In this document: in pieces, positions 24,402 through 32,911 of the stretch | How positions within the stretch are numbered: the stretch's first letter is position 1 | Layout: the number at the start of each line of letters is the position of its first letter | NCBI GenBank assembly: GCA_049323755.1 | Contig: JBMOPE010000009.1 | Span: 124,001 to 188,000 of the forward strand | DNA length: 64,000 bases | Origin: BRHc4a sp049323755 | GTDB taxonomy: Bacteria; Bacillota; Desulfotomaculia; Desulfotomaculales; Desulfocucumaceae | Reading direction: 5' to 3' | Notes under the pieces: generated by a model | What the model was told of the DNA's origin: nothing | The model's input: the letters and a program-made list of their open reading frames with translations, nothing else | The model's database searches: none | Translations under genes and position numbers: made by a program

Positions 24402-26153
24402 TTAAGCCCCGGCTTTTTTTGCCTCTGATGTTCCGCTATTTTGCATATATGCGATAACTCCCAGTATAAGCACAACCACAGCAGTGCCAATCAGGATGGT
24501 GGAGCCTCCTCCGGATGCTCCGGCCGCAGCGGCTGAAGCCTTTATGGCCTGGGGAATCATCCATGGGAATACATAGGCCTGCAGCATGGCTACTATACCT
24601 ATCAATACGGTAAAGAAAATACTGTGCGGCAGGGTAAACCGGAACAGGTCTCCCTCACGTCCCAGCAGTCCCGTAGAGGCGCAGCCCACCGCAATGCTCT
24701 GGGGGGAAATCATCTTTCCAGCAACGCCCCCGGCGCCGTTGGTAGCCACTGTAAGGACAGGGTTTATACCCATTGACTCAGCAGTGACCTTCTGCATATT
24801 GCCAAAAAGGGCGTTGGAGGAGGTGTCGCTGCCGGTTATAAACACGCCCAGCCAGCCCAGGAAGGCCGCCATAAAGGGAAATACCACACCGGTTATAGTA
24901 AAGGCCTTTCCAAGGGTGGGAGTCATTCCCGACCAGTTGGCCACGTAGGCGAAGCCCAGCACACAGGCGATGGTCAGGAGGGCAAAGCGAAGATTCTTTA
25001 AGGTCTCACCCATTATGCCGAAGAATCTCGACGGGCTGATACGAAGAATAAATGCCGTTAAAATTGCTGTAATAAGGATAGCAGTTCCTGCAGCCGACAG
25101 CCAGTTAAAGGTATATACAACTGCGATAGGCTTGCCACCGGCTATAATCATATTGGTTAGGCCTTCAAAGGGAATCTTTATACTTACTGCATCAAGGAGA
25201 GCCTTTACAGGCCTTAATCCCCAGTCCCCTATAAGCATAGTAAGTATTATAAAGGGTGACCATGCTTTAAGGATGGCGCCGGAGCTGTGTTGTTTAATGG
25301 TCATTGTTACCGGCGGCTCATCAGCAAACCGCCATGTATTCTGAGGCTTCCACACACGGAGGAAAAGAACAAGGCAGATCATCGAGGTAAGGGACGACAT
25401 AATGTCCGGAAGCATGGGGCTTAAGTAGTTGGAGGAAAACCACTGCATAACAGCAAAGGACCCCCCGCTTACCAGTATGGCGGGCATTACTTCCTTGGCG
25501 CCCTTCCAGCCGGACATAATGAAAATCAGCCAGAACGGAACAAAGAGAGAAAGCAGGGGAAGCTGCCTTCCTGTCATCTGGCTGATAGACATGGCATCAA
25601 GCCCGGTAATCGCTCCCGCTGTGATAATGGGTATACCTATAGCTCCCCAGGCTACAGGGGCGGTGTTGGCAATAAGACAGATTCCCGCGGCATACAGTGG
25701 GTTAAAGCCTAATCCCACCAGCATAGCGCCGGTAATTGCCACCGGGGTGCCGAAACCTGCTGCCCCCTCAAGGAAGGCCCCGAAGGAAAAGGCAATAAGT
25801 AGTGCCTGAAGCCGCCTGTCTTCTGTTATGGACGCAATAGAGTCCTTTATTATTTCAAACTGCCCGGTCTTAACCGTGAGGTTGTATAGAAACACAACCG
25901 TCACAACTATCCAACCAATTGGAAACAGACCAAACATAGCCCCGTAAAGGGTAGACATAATAGCATATTGGGCAGGCATCCCGTAAGCTAAAACAGCCAC
26001 CGCAATGGCCAGGACAACTGTAATAAGGCCGGCTATATGGCCCTTCATGCGAAGTCCCGCCAGGGCAATGAACAGAAAGAAAATGGGGATTGCAGCCACC
26101 AGGGCCGAAAGGCCGATACTGCCAAGGGGGTTAATAGCTTGGGTCCACGTCAT
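24402..26153 (-). CDS. lctP: L-lactate permease (LctP family)
   Basis: The 583-residue, 13- to 14-helix protein fits the LctP family: GAAGFGTPVAITGAMLVGLG, NTAPVAWGAIGIPIITAGAI and the C-terminal GSDTSSNALFGNMQ with NGAGGVAGKMISPQSIAVGC are the hallmark conserved segments. It imports lactate by proton symport. It is the first gene of the operon lctP-lutC-lutBA. An operator-like palindrome lies about 200 bases upstream, suggesting control by the FadR/LldR-type regulator of the locus. Confidence 0.95.
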   Translation of the reverse strand: MTWTQAINPLGSIGLSALVAAIPIFFLFIALAGLRMKGHIAGLITVVLAIAVAVLAYGMPAQYAIMSTLYGAMFGLFPIGWIVVTVVFLYNLTVKTGQFEIIKDSIASITEDRRLQALLIAFSFGAFLEGAAGFGTPVAITGAMLVGLGFNPLYAAGICLIANTAPVAWGAIGIPIITAGAITGLDAMSISQMTGRQLPLLSLFVPFWLIFIMSGWKGAKEVMPAILVSGGSFAVMQWFSSNYLSPMLPDIMSSLTSMICLVLFLRVWKPQNTWRFADEPPVTMTIKQHSSGAILKAWSPFIILTMLIGDWGLRPVKALLDAVSIKIPFEGLTNMIIAGGKPIAVVYTFNWLSAAGTAILITAILTAFILRISPSRFFGIMGETLKNLRFALLTIACVLGFAYVANWSGMTPTLGKAFTITGVVFPFMAAFLGWLGVFITGSDTSSNALFGNMQKVTAESMGINPVLTVATNGAGGVAGKMISPQSIAVGCASTGLLGREGDLFRFTLPHSIFFTVLIGIVAMLQAYVFPWMIPQAIKASAAAAGASGGGSTILIGTAVVVLILGVIAYMQNSGTSEAKKAGA

Positions 26154-26351
26154 GTGAATCCATCCTCCTTTTTCTTGATTCTCCCGTTTGTTCAGCCATT
26201 TTTGAAAAAAAATAAACTATGCCTACTCTACTTACTGATTACAGTGCTTTTTACTCCTTACACCTCCCCCCGGTTTCAACATTCTTCAGAATGTTTACCT
26301 AAGCCATTCAGATACAGAAAACTAGTGTACTGGAAAACATATGCTTACCTG

Positions 26352-26364
26352 ATGGTATGACCAC
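26352..26364. promoter_or_regulatory. candidate FadR/LldR-type operator upstream of lctP
   Basis: ATGGTATGACCAC shares eleven central bases (TGGTATGACCA) with the site at 18988, supporting joint control of lactate uptake and oxidation. Confidence 0.65.
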
Positions 26365-26468
26365 CTTGCCATTTATATTCTATATCAATTTTATATCTCC
26401 TTCCAGATAAATTTGATTTTATAAATTTTTTTGAAAATAATATATCTTTCCAAAAATCCTGACAAAGA

Positions 26469-26498
26469 ATAAAAAAACCTGAGCTTAACAGCACAGGC
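26469..26498 (-). terminator. terminator after hydG
   Basis: On the minus strand CCTGTGCT and AGCTCAGG form an imperfect hairpin around GTTA followed by TTTTTTATT. Confidence 0.6.
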
Positions 26499-26568
26499 CT
26501 AGTCTTAATTTTTAAACAAATTGTTGATTCCCCACTAATAGTTTTGGTTATCTAAAAAATCCGGAACC

Positions 26569-27987
26569 TTAAAAATACAAATCTCTCTCTCCCATGGCTA
26601 TACGCTGAAGCCTTTCCTCGGTCTGCGCCCTTATGGCCGGGCTGGATATTTCCAGCAGGTGCTTGCGGATGGTTTCTTCGCCTATTTTCCGGGTTTGTTC
26701 CGTTGCATAGTCAAGAAGGTACTCTTTAAAGGTAAGGATGGCGTTTGGCTGGCAGACATTGCCTATATCCCCGCTCTTGGCCAGCGTCATAAAGCGGTCC
26801 CCGGTCCTTCCCCGCCTGTAGCAGGCGGTGCAAAAGCTGGGGATATAGCCAGACCGGCAGACATTCTGTATTACCTCGTCGGGGCTCCGGCGGTCCTCCA
26901 CGTTGAACTGGGCAGTGTTTTGACAGTGTTCGGCGGCCTCCCCGCCGTACTCTTCCTTATATCCCCCAACCCCGGTACAGGACCCTGCGCTTACCTGGGA
27001 AACCCCTATGGAAATGAGCTCATCCCTAAACTCCGGCCTCTCCCTGGTGGAAAGTATTATGCCGGTGTAGGGAACAGCCAGCCTTAACACGGCAATCAGC
27101 TTTTTAAATTCGGCATCCGAAACCAGGTGCGGGAAATTTTCCACCGACACCCCCTGGGCCGGCCGCATTCTGGGAACGGAAATGGTATGGGGCCCCACCC
27201 CGAACTTTTCCTCCAGGTCCAGCGCGTGCAGCAGGGTGGCCACCACTTCATACTTGTAGTCGTAAAGACCGTAGAGCACCCCTATGCCCACATCGTCAAT
27301 GCCACCCTCCATGGCCCTGTGCATGGCGGTCAGGTGAAAAGCATAGTCGGACTTTGGCCCCCTGGGGTGCATGGCCCTGTATGTATCCCTGTGATAGGTT
27401 TCCTGAAACAGTATGTAGGTGCCTATTCCGGCCTCTTTGAGCCTCTTGTATTCCTCCACCCCGGTGGCGGCAATATTTATATTCAGCCTCCGTATGCTGC
27501 CGTTTTTCTCCTTGACGGAGTAAATTGTTTTTATGGCCTCCAGCACGTACTCCAGTGGGGATTCAACAGGGTGCTCGCCGCACTCCACCGCCAGCCTCTT
27601 GTGGCCCAGGGACTCCAGTATCCTGACCTCTTCCTCTATCTCCTCCATGGAAAGCTTTTTCCGGGCCATTTCTCCGTTGCTGCAGCGATACCCGCAGTAA
27701 TAGCAGCTGTTGACACAATAATTGCTTATATAAAGGGGGGCAAAAAACACCAGGCGCCGTCCGTAAATATCGTTTTTTATCTTACGGGCGGTTTCATACA
27801 TACTCTGTAAAAGACTTTCATCCTCAACATTCAGCAGCACCGCGGCCTCGGCCGGACTAAGGCCCCTGGCCTCCCCCGCCCTGGCAATAATTGCCCCGGC
27901 CTCCCCTGCGGCTGCCTCCCGCCCCCTGGCAAGTAGATCGTTAATCTCCCCGTCATTGATAAAGCTGGTTGAATAATTAGTGTTCAT
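26569..27987 (-). CDS. hydG: [FeFe]-hydrogenase maturation radical-SAM enzyme HydG
   Basis: HydG (472 residues) splits tyrosine to make the CO and CN ligands of the H-cluster. The radical-SAM motif CVNSCYYC (CX3CX2C) is near residue 92. The C-terminal extension has the second-cluster motif CTACYRRGRTGDRFM near residue 405, the feature that separates HydG from ThiH. The start at 27987 follows GGGGGAGG; the longer reading to 28041 does not. It is the last gene of hydE-aspA-hydF-hydG. Confidence 0.96.
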   Translation of the reverse strand: MNTNYSTSFINDGEINDLLARGREAAAGEAGAIIARAGEARGLSPAEAAVLLNVEDESLLQSMYETARKIKNDIYGRRLVFFAPLYISNYCVNSCYYCGYRCSNGEMARKKLSMEEIEEEVRILESLGHKRLAVECGEHPVESPLEYVLEAIKTIYSVKEKNGSIRRLNINIAATGVEEYKRLKEAGIGTYILFQETYHRDTYRAMHPRGPKSDYAFHLTAMHRAMEGGIDDVGIGVLYGLYDYKYEVVATLLHALDLEEKFGVGPHTISVPRMRPAQGVSVENFPHLVSDAEFKKLIAVLRLAVPYTGIILSTRERPEFRDELISIGVSQVSAGSCTGVGGYKEEYGGEAAEHCQNTAQFNVEDRRSPDEVIQNVCRSGYIPSFCTACYRRGRTGDRFMTLAKSGDIGNVCQPNAILTFKEYLLDYATEQTRKIGEETIRKHLLEISSPAIRAQTEERLQRIAMGERDLYF

Positions 27988-28075
27988 AAGCCCGGCCTCC
28001 CCCATTAATAGTATATTCTGCCCTAAAAGTATCACATGCAAAAAATTCTACTCTGAGAAATGAATGTCTTTTTAT

Positions 28076-28230
28076 AAACCACAGAGGGCACAGAGAATTA
28101 GCTTAAAGGCACTACTATCAGGTCCTTAAGAACTTTCGAAATTACTTTTTTTCCTTATATTTAACAAATCTATAATGAGCATTCGGGAAGGCAAAAAACC
28201 TCTGTGTCCTCTGTGTGCTCTGTGGTTAAA
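28076..28230. repeat. inverted pair of CTCTGTG-type repeats
   Basis: AAACCACAGAGGGCACAGAG at 28076 and the complementary CTCTGTGTCCTCTGTGTGCT plus CTGTGGTT at 28199-28227 are about 100 bases apart in opposite orientation, between hydF and hydG. A third copy lies at 4776. The same motif is known as a dispersed intergenic repeat in varied prokaryotes; its role is unknown. Confidence 0.75.
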
Positions 28231-28280
28231 ATATGACCCCAAAGGATGCCTTGCATAAGAATCTAAGTATAAGCGTCACA

Positions 28281-29510
28281 TCATGTTAAAAGCCTCAGCG
28301 CTGAGGGAAAAGGAGACAGCGCGCGCTTCAGTATTCCGTGTATGTAAGCTATTAAAACCCCGTAATTAACTATGGGCACCCCTGCCCTGTTAACCTGCAT
28401 TATCCTGTGAAGCATTTCCCTCCTGTTTATCATGCAGGCCCCGCAGTGTATAACAAGCTTGAACTGTTCCAGGTTTTTTGGAAGCTCTGTCCCGCTGGAC
28501 CACTCAAAGGACAGCTCTCCGCCCACCTTCTGTCGCAGCCAGCGGGGTATTTTAACAGTGCCTATGTCGTCCGCCACCCGGTGGTGGGTGCAGGCCTCTG
28601 AAATAAGCACCCTGTCTCCGGGCCTGAGGTTGTCCACTGCCCTGGCTCCGGCCACAAGGGCCTCCAGGTTGCCCTTGTATCGGGCAAACAGTATTGAAAA
28701 GGATGTCAGCGCTATCTCCCTGGGAGTGTCTGCATCCACCTTTAAAAAGGCCTGGGAGTCGGTTACAACCATTCTTGGAGTATTTTTTAGGTTTGACAGC
28801 GCCTGCCTGAGCTCTCTTTCCTTCACTACAAGGGCACAGGCATCGTTGTCCAGAATATCTCTTATGGTCTGAACCTGAGGCAAAATAAGCCTTCCCTTCG
28901 GGGCCGCCAGGTCTATGGGCACCACCAGCACCACTGTATCACCGGGATTTATAAGGTCACCTATGATGGTGGGAGCGGTCCAGTCCTTTGGAGCCGATTT
29001 TATTAATTCACTTTTTAAATCCTCTATTCCCTGCCTTGTGGCCGCGCTCACCGGAACAACCCGCAGGCCCAGAAATTCTTCCAGTCTCTGAGGAGTAACC
29101 CCCGGGTCCAGATCTATCTTGTTTAAAACCCCCACTACAGGGACACCCTGATCTCCGGCCTTTTCAACAAGGTCCTTTTCATATCCCCCGGCGCCCTGGG
29201 CCGGGTCTATTACCAAAACCATCAAGTCGGCTTTATTCAGCACCTCAATTGTCTTTTTCACCCTTAGCTCACCAAGCTCACCCACATCGTCTATTCCTGC
29301 TGTGTCAATAACCACGACGGGCCCGATGGGCAGTATTTCCATTGATTTGTAAACCGGGTCGGTGGTGGTGCCGGGAATATCAGAAACAATGGCTATATCC
29401 TGGTTGGTCAGGGCATTGATGAGGCTCGATTTACCGGCATTTCTCCTGCCGAAGATGGCTATGTGGAGCCTGCTTCCCCTTGGCGTTTCATTAAGGCCCC
29501 CGGTGTTCAC
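28281..29510 (-). CDS. hydF: [FeFe]-hydrogenase maturation GTPase HydF
   Basis: HydF (409 residues) is the scaffold/carrier for the di-iron part of the H-cluster. It has an Era-like GTPase domain (GRRNAGKSSLINAL, residues about 22-35; DTAG; NKIDLD), a dimerisation middle domain, and a C-terminal cluster domain with ACTHHRV and HCGACM, the CxH...HCxxC ligands of the [4Fe-4S] centre. Its start lies one base from the aspA stop, so the two are tightly coupled. Confidence 0.96.
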   Translation of the reverse strand: MNTGGLNETPRGSRLHIAIFGRRNAGKSSLINALTNQDIAIVSDIPGTTTDPVYKSMEILPIGPVVVIDTAGIDDVGELGELRVKKTIEVLNKADLMVLVIDPAQGAGGYEKDLVEKAGDQGVPVVGVLNKIDLDPGVTPQRLEEFLGLRVVPVSAATRQGIEDLKSELIKSAPKDWTAPTIIGDLINPGDTVVLVVPIDLAAPKGRLILPQVQTIRDILDNDACALVVKERELRQALSNLKNTPRMVVTDSQAFLKVDADTPREIALTSFSILFARYKGNLEALVAGARAVDNLRPGDRVLISEACTHHRVADDIGTVKIPRWLRQKVGGELSFEWSSGTELPKNLEQFKLVIHCGACMINRREMLHRIMQVNRAGVPIVNYGVLIAYIHGILKRALSPFPSALRLLT

Positions 29511-30935
29511 TTAAAAATCACCTTCCCTTTTAAGTATCCCTTTTCCGGCCACACCAGGCCTGGTAAGCTCCCCCGGAGCAAGTATGGCTTCAAGCTGATC
29601 TTTAGACAAAAGACCTGACTCAATAACCACTTCCCTTAATTTTTTCCCTTCACCGGCAGACCTTTTTACCATAGCCGCTGCCGTGTCATAACCCAGGTGA
29701 GGGGCAAGGGCTGTTATAAAGCCGTGGCTTTCCTCCAGCCAGCGCCTGCACCTGTCTTCATTGGCTCTAATTCCCCTTATGCATCTTTCTTCAAAAATCT
29801 TAACGGTTCTTGTCATAAGTTCCAGTGACTGTAATAGATTGTGGGCAATAAGAGGCAGGAAGGCGTTAAGGTCAAGCTGCCCGGATGCCGCAGCCATGGC
29901 TATGACCTGGTCGTTTCCCATAACCTGGTAAGCCGCCTGGGTGACCATTTCCGGAATAACCGGATTAACCTTGGCCGGCATTATGGAGGAACCAGGCTGT
30001 AGCTGTGGAAGCCCTATTTCCCCCAGCCCACCCAGCGGGCCGGAAGATAAAAGCCTTAGGTCACCGGCAATTTTGGCCAGATTTACCGCCGCAGCCTTGA
30101 TAAGTCCGGACACTTCCACAAAAACATCGGCATTTTGGGTAAGATCCACGGTGTTTTCGGATCTGGCAAGGCCGTAGCCTGTTATTGTCCTTAACTCTTC
30201 TATCACCATAAAAATATAGTCCGGGTCGGCATTAAGGCCGGTTCCCACAGCAGTCCCACCAAGGTTCACCTGGCGGAGCCTCTCCTCCACCTTGTAAAGC
30301 CTCCAGCGGTCCCTGGCTACGGCCTCGGCATAAGCGCTGAATTCCTGCCCCAGGGTTATTGGCACAGCATCCTGCATCTCGGTGCGCCCCAGCTTTATAA
30401 TTCCCGCAAATTCCGCCTCTTTGCCCTGTAAAGCCGACTGCAGCCCTGCAAAGGCCTGGCTTAATTCCAGAACCATACCTATGGCGGCTATTCTCAGGGC
30501 CGTTGGAAATACATCATTGGTGGACTGTGAAAGGTTAACATGGTCCAGGGGATGAACAGTGCGGTAATTCCCCTTTTTACCCCCCAGTATCTCAATGGCC
30601 CTGTTGGCTATTACTTCATTCATGTTCATGTTGGCGGAGGTCCCTGCCCCTCCCTGGAAGGCATCTACAATAAACTGGCCGTCCAGCCTGCCTTCGGCCA
30701 CCTCTGCCGCGGCTTTGGCTATGGCCTCACCAACACTTCTGTCCAGAAGCCCCGCCCCCATATTGGCCAGGGCTGCGGCCTGTTTTACCTGCGCCATTGC
30801 CCTTATCAGTGCCGGGTGAGTTTTCAGTCCTGACACAGGAAAGTTTTCCTCCGCCCTCACGGTATGTATTCCGTAATAGGCCTCCAGCGGTACCATCACT
30901 TCTCCAAGAAAGTCTTTTTCCACTCGGAAGGACAT
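29511..30935 (-). CDS. aspA: aspartate ammonia-lyase
   Basis: The 474-residue enzyme of the aspartase/fumarase superfamily releases ammonia from aspartate, giving fumarate. Signatures include GAGTSANMNMNEVIANRA (residues about 95-112), HPLDHVNLSQSTNDVFPTA, GRTEMQDAVPITLGQE and the flexible catalytic loop GSSIMPAKVNPVIPE. The mid-region and the TSxNMNxNE form fit aspartase rather than fumarase, although the two are close. It sits inside the hydrogenase-maturation operon between hydE and hydF, where free ammonia could matter for making the bridging dithiomethylamine ligand; that link is inference. Confidence 0.88.
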   Translation of the reverse strand: MSFRVEKDFLGEVMVPLEAYYGIHTVRAEENFPVSGLKTHPALIRAMAQVKQAAALANMGAGLLDRSVGEAIAKAAAEVAEGRLDGQFIVDAFQGGAGTSANMNMNEVIANRAIEILGGKKGNYRTVHPLDHVNLSQSTNDVFPTALRIAAIGMVLELSQAFAGLQSALQGKEAEFAGIIKLGRTEMQDAVPITLGQEFSAYAEAVARDRWRLYKVEERLRQVNLGGTAVGTGLNADPDYIFMVIEELRTITGYGLARSENTVDLTQNADVFVEVSGLIKAAAVNLAKIAGDLRLLSSGPLGGLGEIGLPQLQPGSSIMPAKVNPVIPEMVTQAAYQVMGNDQVIAMAAASGQLDLNAFLPLIAHNLLQSLELMTRTVKIFEERCIRGIRANEDRCRRWLEESHGFITALAPHLGYDTAAAMVKRSAGEGKKLREVVIESGLLSKDQLEAILAPGELTRPGVAGKGILKREGDF

Positions 30936-30961
30936 ATATTCACCTACTTATACTGAATTCC

Positions 30962-31000
30962 TTATTCTGTCGGAATTCAGGAGTCAGAATCCAGAATACC
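30962..31000. repeat. GAATTC/GACTCC-type repeat
   Basis: Contains GTCGGAATTCAGGAGTCAGA then ATCCAGAATACCTGG; it is the orientation partner of the cluster at 31080. Confidence 0.75.
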
Positions 31001-31079
31001 TGGCAATCCTCATATGTATAAAATAGCATAAAACTGCGGAGTAAGGATTCATTCGCCTGACCTTAGAGTACTGCATGTA

Positions 31080-31136
31080 AAAAATTCTGAGTTCTGAGTT
31101 CAGAGTTCTGAGTTCAGAGTTCTGAATTCTGACCGT
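31080..31136. repeat. expanded GAATTC-type repeat with internal tandem units
   Basis: Tandem TTCTGAGTTCAGAG-type units (about 14 bases, three or more copies) end in AATTCTGAATTCTGACCG. It lies a few bases after the hydE stop and is preceded by CTGCATGTAAAAAA, a flank shared with the 7349 copy. Confidence 0.75.
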
Positions 31137-31142
31137 TAAGAC

Positions 31143-32183
31143 TTACCTGGTAGCATGCCCGTATCCCCTACCAACCCCTCTACCTATCCCTTCAATTAAA
31201 GAGACCGCTTCCGACACTGCCTCCCCAGGCTCCCTGTCAATACCGGTTTTATTGGGATAAATGCTGTAATGGGGCCGGTATTTAAGCGGCGTCACGTTTG
31301 GCATAATAACATTGGCGCCGCACTGCAGGGCCAGCCTCCGGCCATCGCGGTGAAGGGTTGCCAGGGCGGTAGTGGCCGGAAGGTGTATCCCGGGCATAAC
31401 AAGACGGGCCACCGCCAGGGTGGTCAGGGTTATATGTAAATTTCCGGGGGGATATTCCCCCAGCGGAGTTCCGGGATGAGGTATGAAGGGGCCTATCCCC
31501 GCCATTTCCACATTAAGCTCCCTCATCAGTAATAAATCTCTGGCCACAGTATGTACAGTCTGTCCGGGGAGGCCCACCATGTTGCCGGACCCCGCCTGAA
31601 AGCCCAAATCCTTCAGGTGGCGCAGATTGCTCACACGTTCCTTAAGAAAGGTTCCGGGCCGCAAAGCCGCAAACAGACCGGGGTCTGCTGTTTCGTGCTT
31701 CAACAAATACCTGTCCGCCCCGGCTTTTCGAAATGCTGCCAGCTCATCTGAAGGGCGCACCCCCACAGAAAGAGTGACCGCCACATCTAATTCTTTTTTT
31801 ATTGAAAAAATAATTTCACTCAAAATGTTCTGTGTATAAAAAGGGTCTTCCCCACTCTGCAGCACTATTGTTTTAAGTCCCAACCCGGCCGCATTCCTGG
31901 CGGACTCTAAAATCTCATCCGGCTGCATCCGGTATCTTTCAATGGCCCTGTTGCCCTTTCGGAGGCCGCAGTACCTGCACAGGCAGGCACAGTGATTTGA
32001 GAACTCAATAATCCCCCTTAAATGAACATCCTCCCCCACCCTGGCCGATCTGACTCTATCGGCCTCTGCATAAAGCAAAGGCCTTTCCTCGGGCCCGGCT
32101 CCCAGAAGCTCAATTACATCCTTTAGCTCCAGTGCTTTATAGTTTTCAGCAGCTTTTTCCAGGACCCCTCTGAATCCTGCCAT
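31143..32183 (-). CDS. hydE: [FeFe]-hydrogenase maturation radical-SAM enzyme HydE
   Basis: HydE (346 residues) is the radical-SAM enzyme that acts on the HydG-made iron-CO-CN synthon. The CACLCRYCG motif (CX3CX2C) is near residue 62, followed by VLQSGEDPFYT, HETADPGLFAALRPG and the TTALATLHRDGRRLAL C-terminal segment typical of HydE. The ATG at 32183 has AGGAG six bases upstream, better than the ATG at 32201. It is the first gene of the maturation operon, divergent from the HydABC operon. Confidence 0.95.
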   Translation of the reverse strand: MAGFRGVLEKAAENYKALELKDVIELLGAGPEERPLLYAEADRVRSARVGEDVHLRGIIEFSNHCACLCRYCGLRKGNRAIERYRMQPDEILESARNAAGLGLKTIVLQSGEDPFYTQNILSEIIFSIKKELDVAVTLSVGVRPSDELAAFRKAGADRYLLKHETADPGLFAALRPGTFLKERVSNLRHLKDLGFQAGSGNMVGLPGQTVHTVARDLLLMRELNVEMAGIGPFIPHPGTPLGEYPPGNLHITLTTLAVARLVMPGIHLPATTALATLHRDGRRLALQCGANVIMPNVTPLKYRPHYSIYPNKTGIDREPGEAVSEAVSLIEGIGRGVGRGYGHATR

Positions 32184-32545
32184 GTCAAACTCTCCTGTCA
32201 TGCCAAGTAACTACATCCTTCTTTATATTTCGGGGAATATGGATAATAGTTTAACATTGGACCTATTTTATATATAAATAAAAAATGAATATTGATTTTT
32301 TCAAAAATATTAATTATTATTTAACATAGCACGATTAGTTATATTTATCAATATCAATTTATTATATTTATAAACATAAGTGCTTTGTAATAAATTTTCT
32401 TTATGGTAATTTTCCATGCCGCACTGGGAACCATCAGATTAAAAAAAACAAGGAATGCCCGGAATTCTGAATTCTGACTCCTGAATTCTGGATTCCGACA
32501 ATAGTTACCTTCAGAATTAGCTTAATACAGGGTAGGTGAGTTCAC
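32184..32545. other. AT-rich divergent promoter region of the two hydrogenase operons
   Basis: No gene. It holds promoters for hydE (minus) and the HydABC operon (plus), a motif ATTAGTTATATTTATCA (32334-32350) nearly identical to one upstream of tatA, and a GAATTC-type repeat at 32460-32501. Confidence 0.6.
32460..32501. repeat. GAATTC/GACTCC-type repeat
   Basis: The best consensus copy: GAATTCTGAATTCTGACTCC followed by TGAATTCTGGATTCCGACA. Confidence 0.8.
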
Positions 32546-32887
32546 ATTAAACTGCATGAAGTAAAAAAGATTTTAGATGCAGAGGTGTTAACCGGTGAAG
32601 GCCTGCTGGATACCGAAATAACCTCGGGGTTCGGCTGCGACCTGATCAGCGACTCACTTTGCTTTTCCAGACCCGACTGCCTCCTGCTTACAGGACTCAC
32701 CAACATACAGATAATCAGGGTGGCGGACATGGTAGAAGCCAGGGCCATAGTTTTCGTCCGGGGAAAAAAGCCCGGAAAAGAAATAATACGGATGGCCGAG
32801 GATAAAAAGCTCCCGTTACTGGTAACCAAGCTATTCCTATTTGAAGGCTGCGGCCTGTTATACCAGCACGGCCTGCGCAGTTCCTGA
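32546..32887 (+). CDS. small DRTGG-domain protein (first of two in the operon)
   Basis: The 113-residue protein resembles stand-alone DRTGG domains found in clostridial hydrogenase operons: KLHEVKKILDAEVLTGEG at the N-terminus, then a conserved core (DCLLLTGLTNIQIIRVADMV, ARAIVFVRGKKP, LPLLVTKLFLFEGCGLLY). Full agreement with the family N-terminus requires an ATT start at 32546 (GGTGAG five bases upstream); the first conventional start, GTG at 32585, would cut the first strand. DRTGG domains are thought to bind a ligand or nucleotide, but no activity is known. Confidence 0.75.
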   Translation: MKLHEVKKILDAEVLTGEGLLDTEITSGFGCDLISDSLCFSRPDCLLLTGLTNIQIIRVADMVEARAIVFVRGKKPGKEIIRMAEDKKLPLLVTKLFLFEGCGLLYQHGLRSS

Positions 32888-32911
32888 CAGAAGCGGGGGG
32901 AGTGATAGACA

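Larger units (their letters stand above)
26154..26568. other. spacer between hydG and lctP
   Basis: No gene is seen in these 415 bases. The lctP promoter and its operator candidate (26352-26364) and the hydG terminator (26469-26498) are here; the rest is AT-rich leader. Confidence 0.6.
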
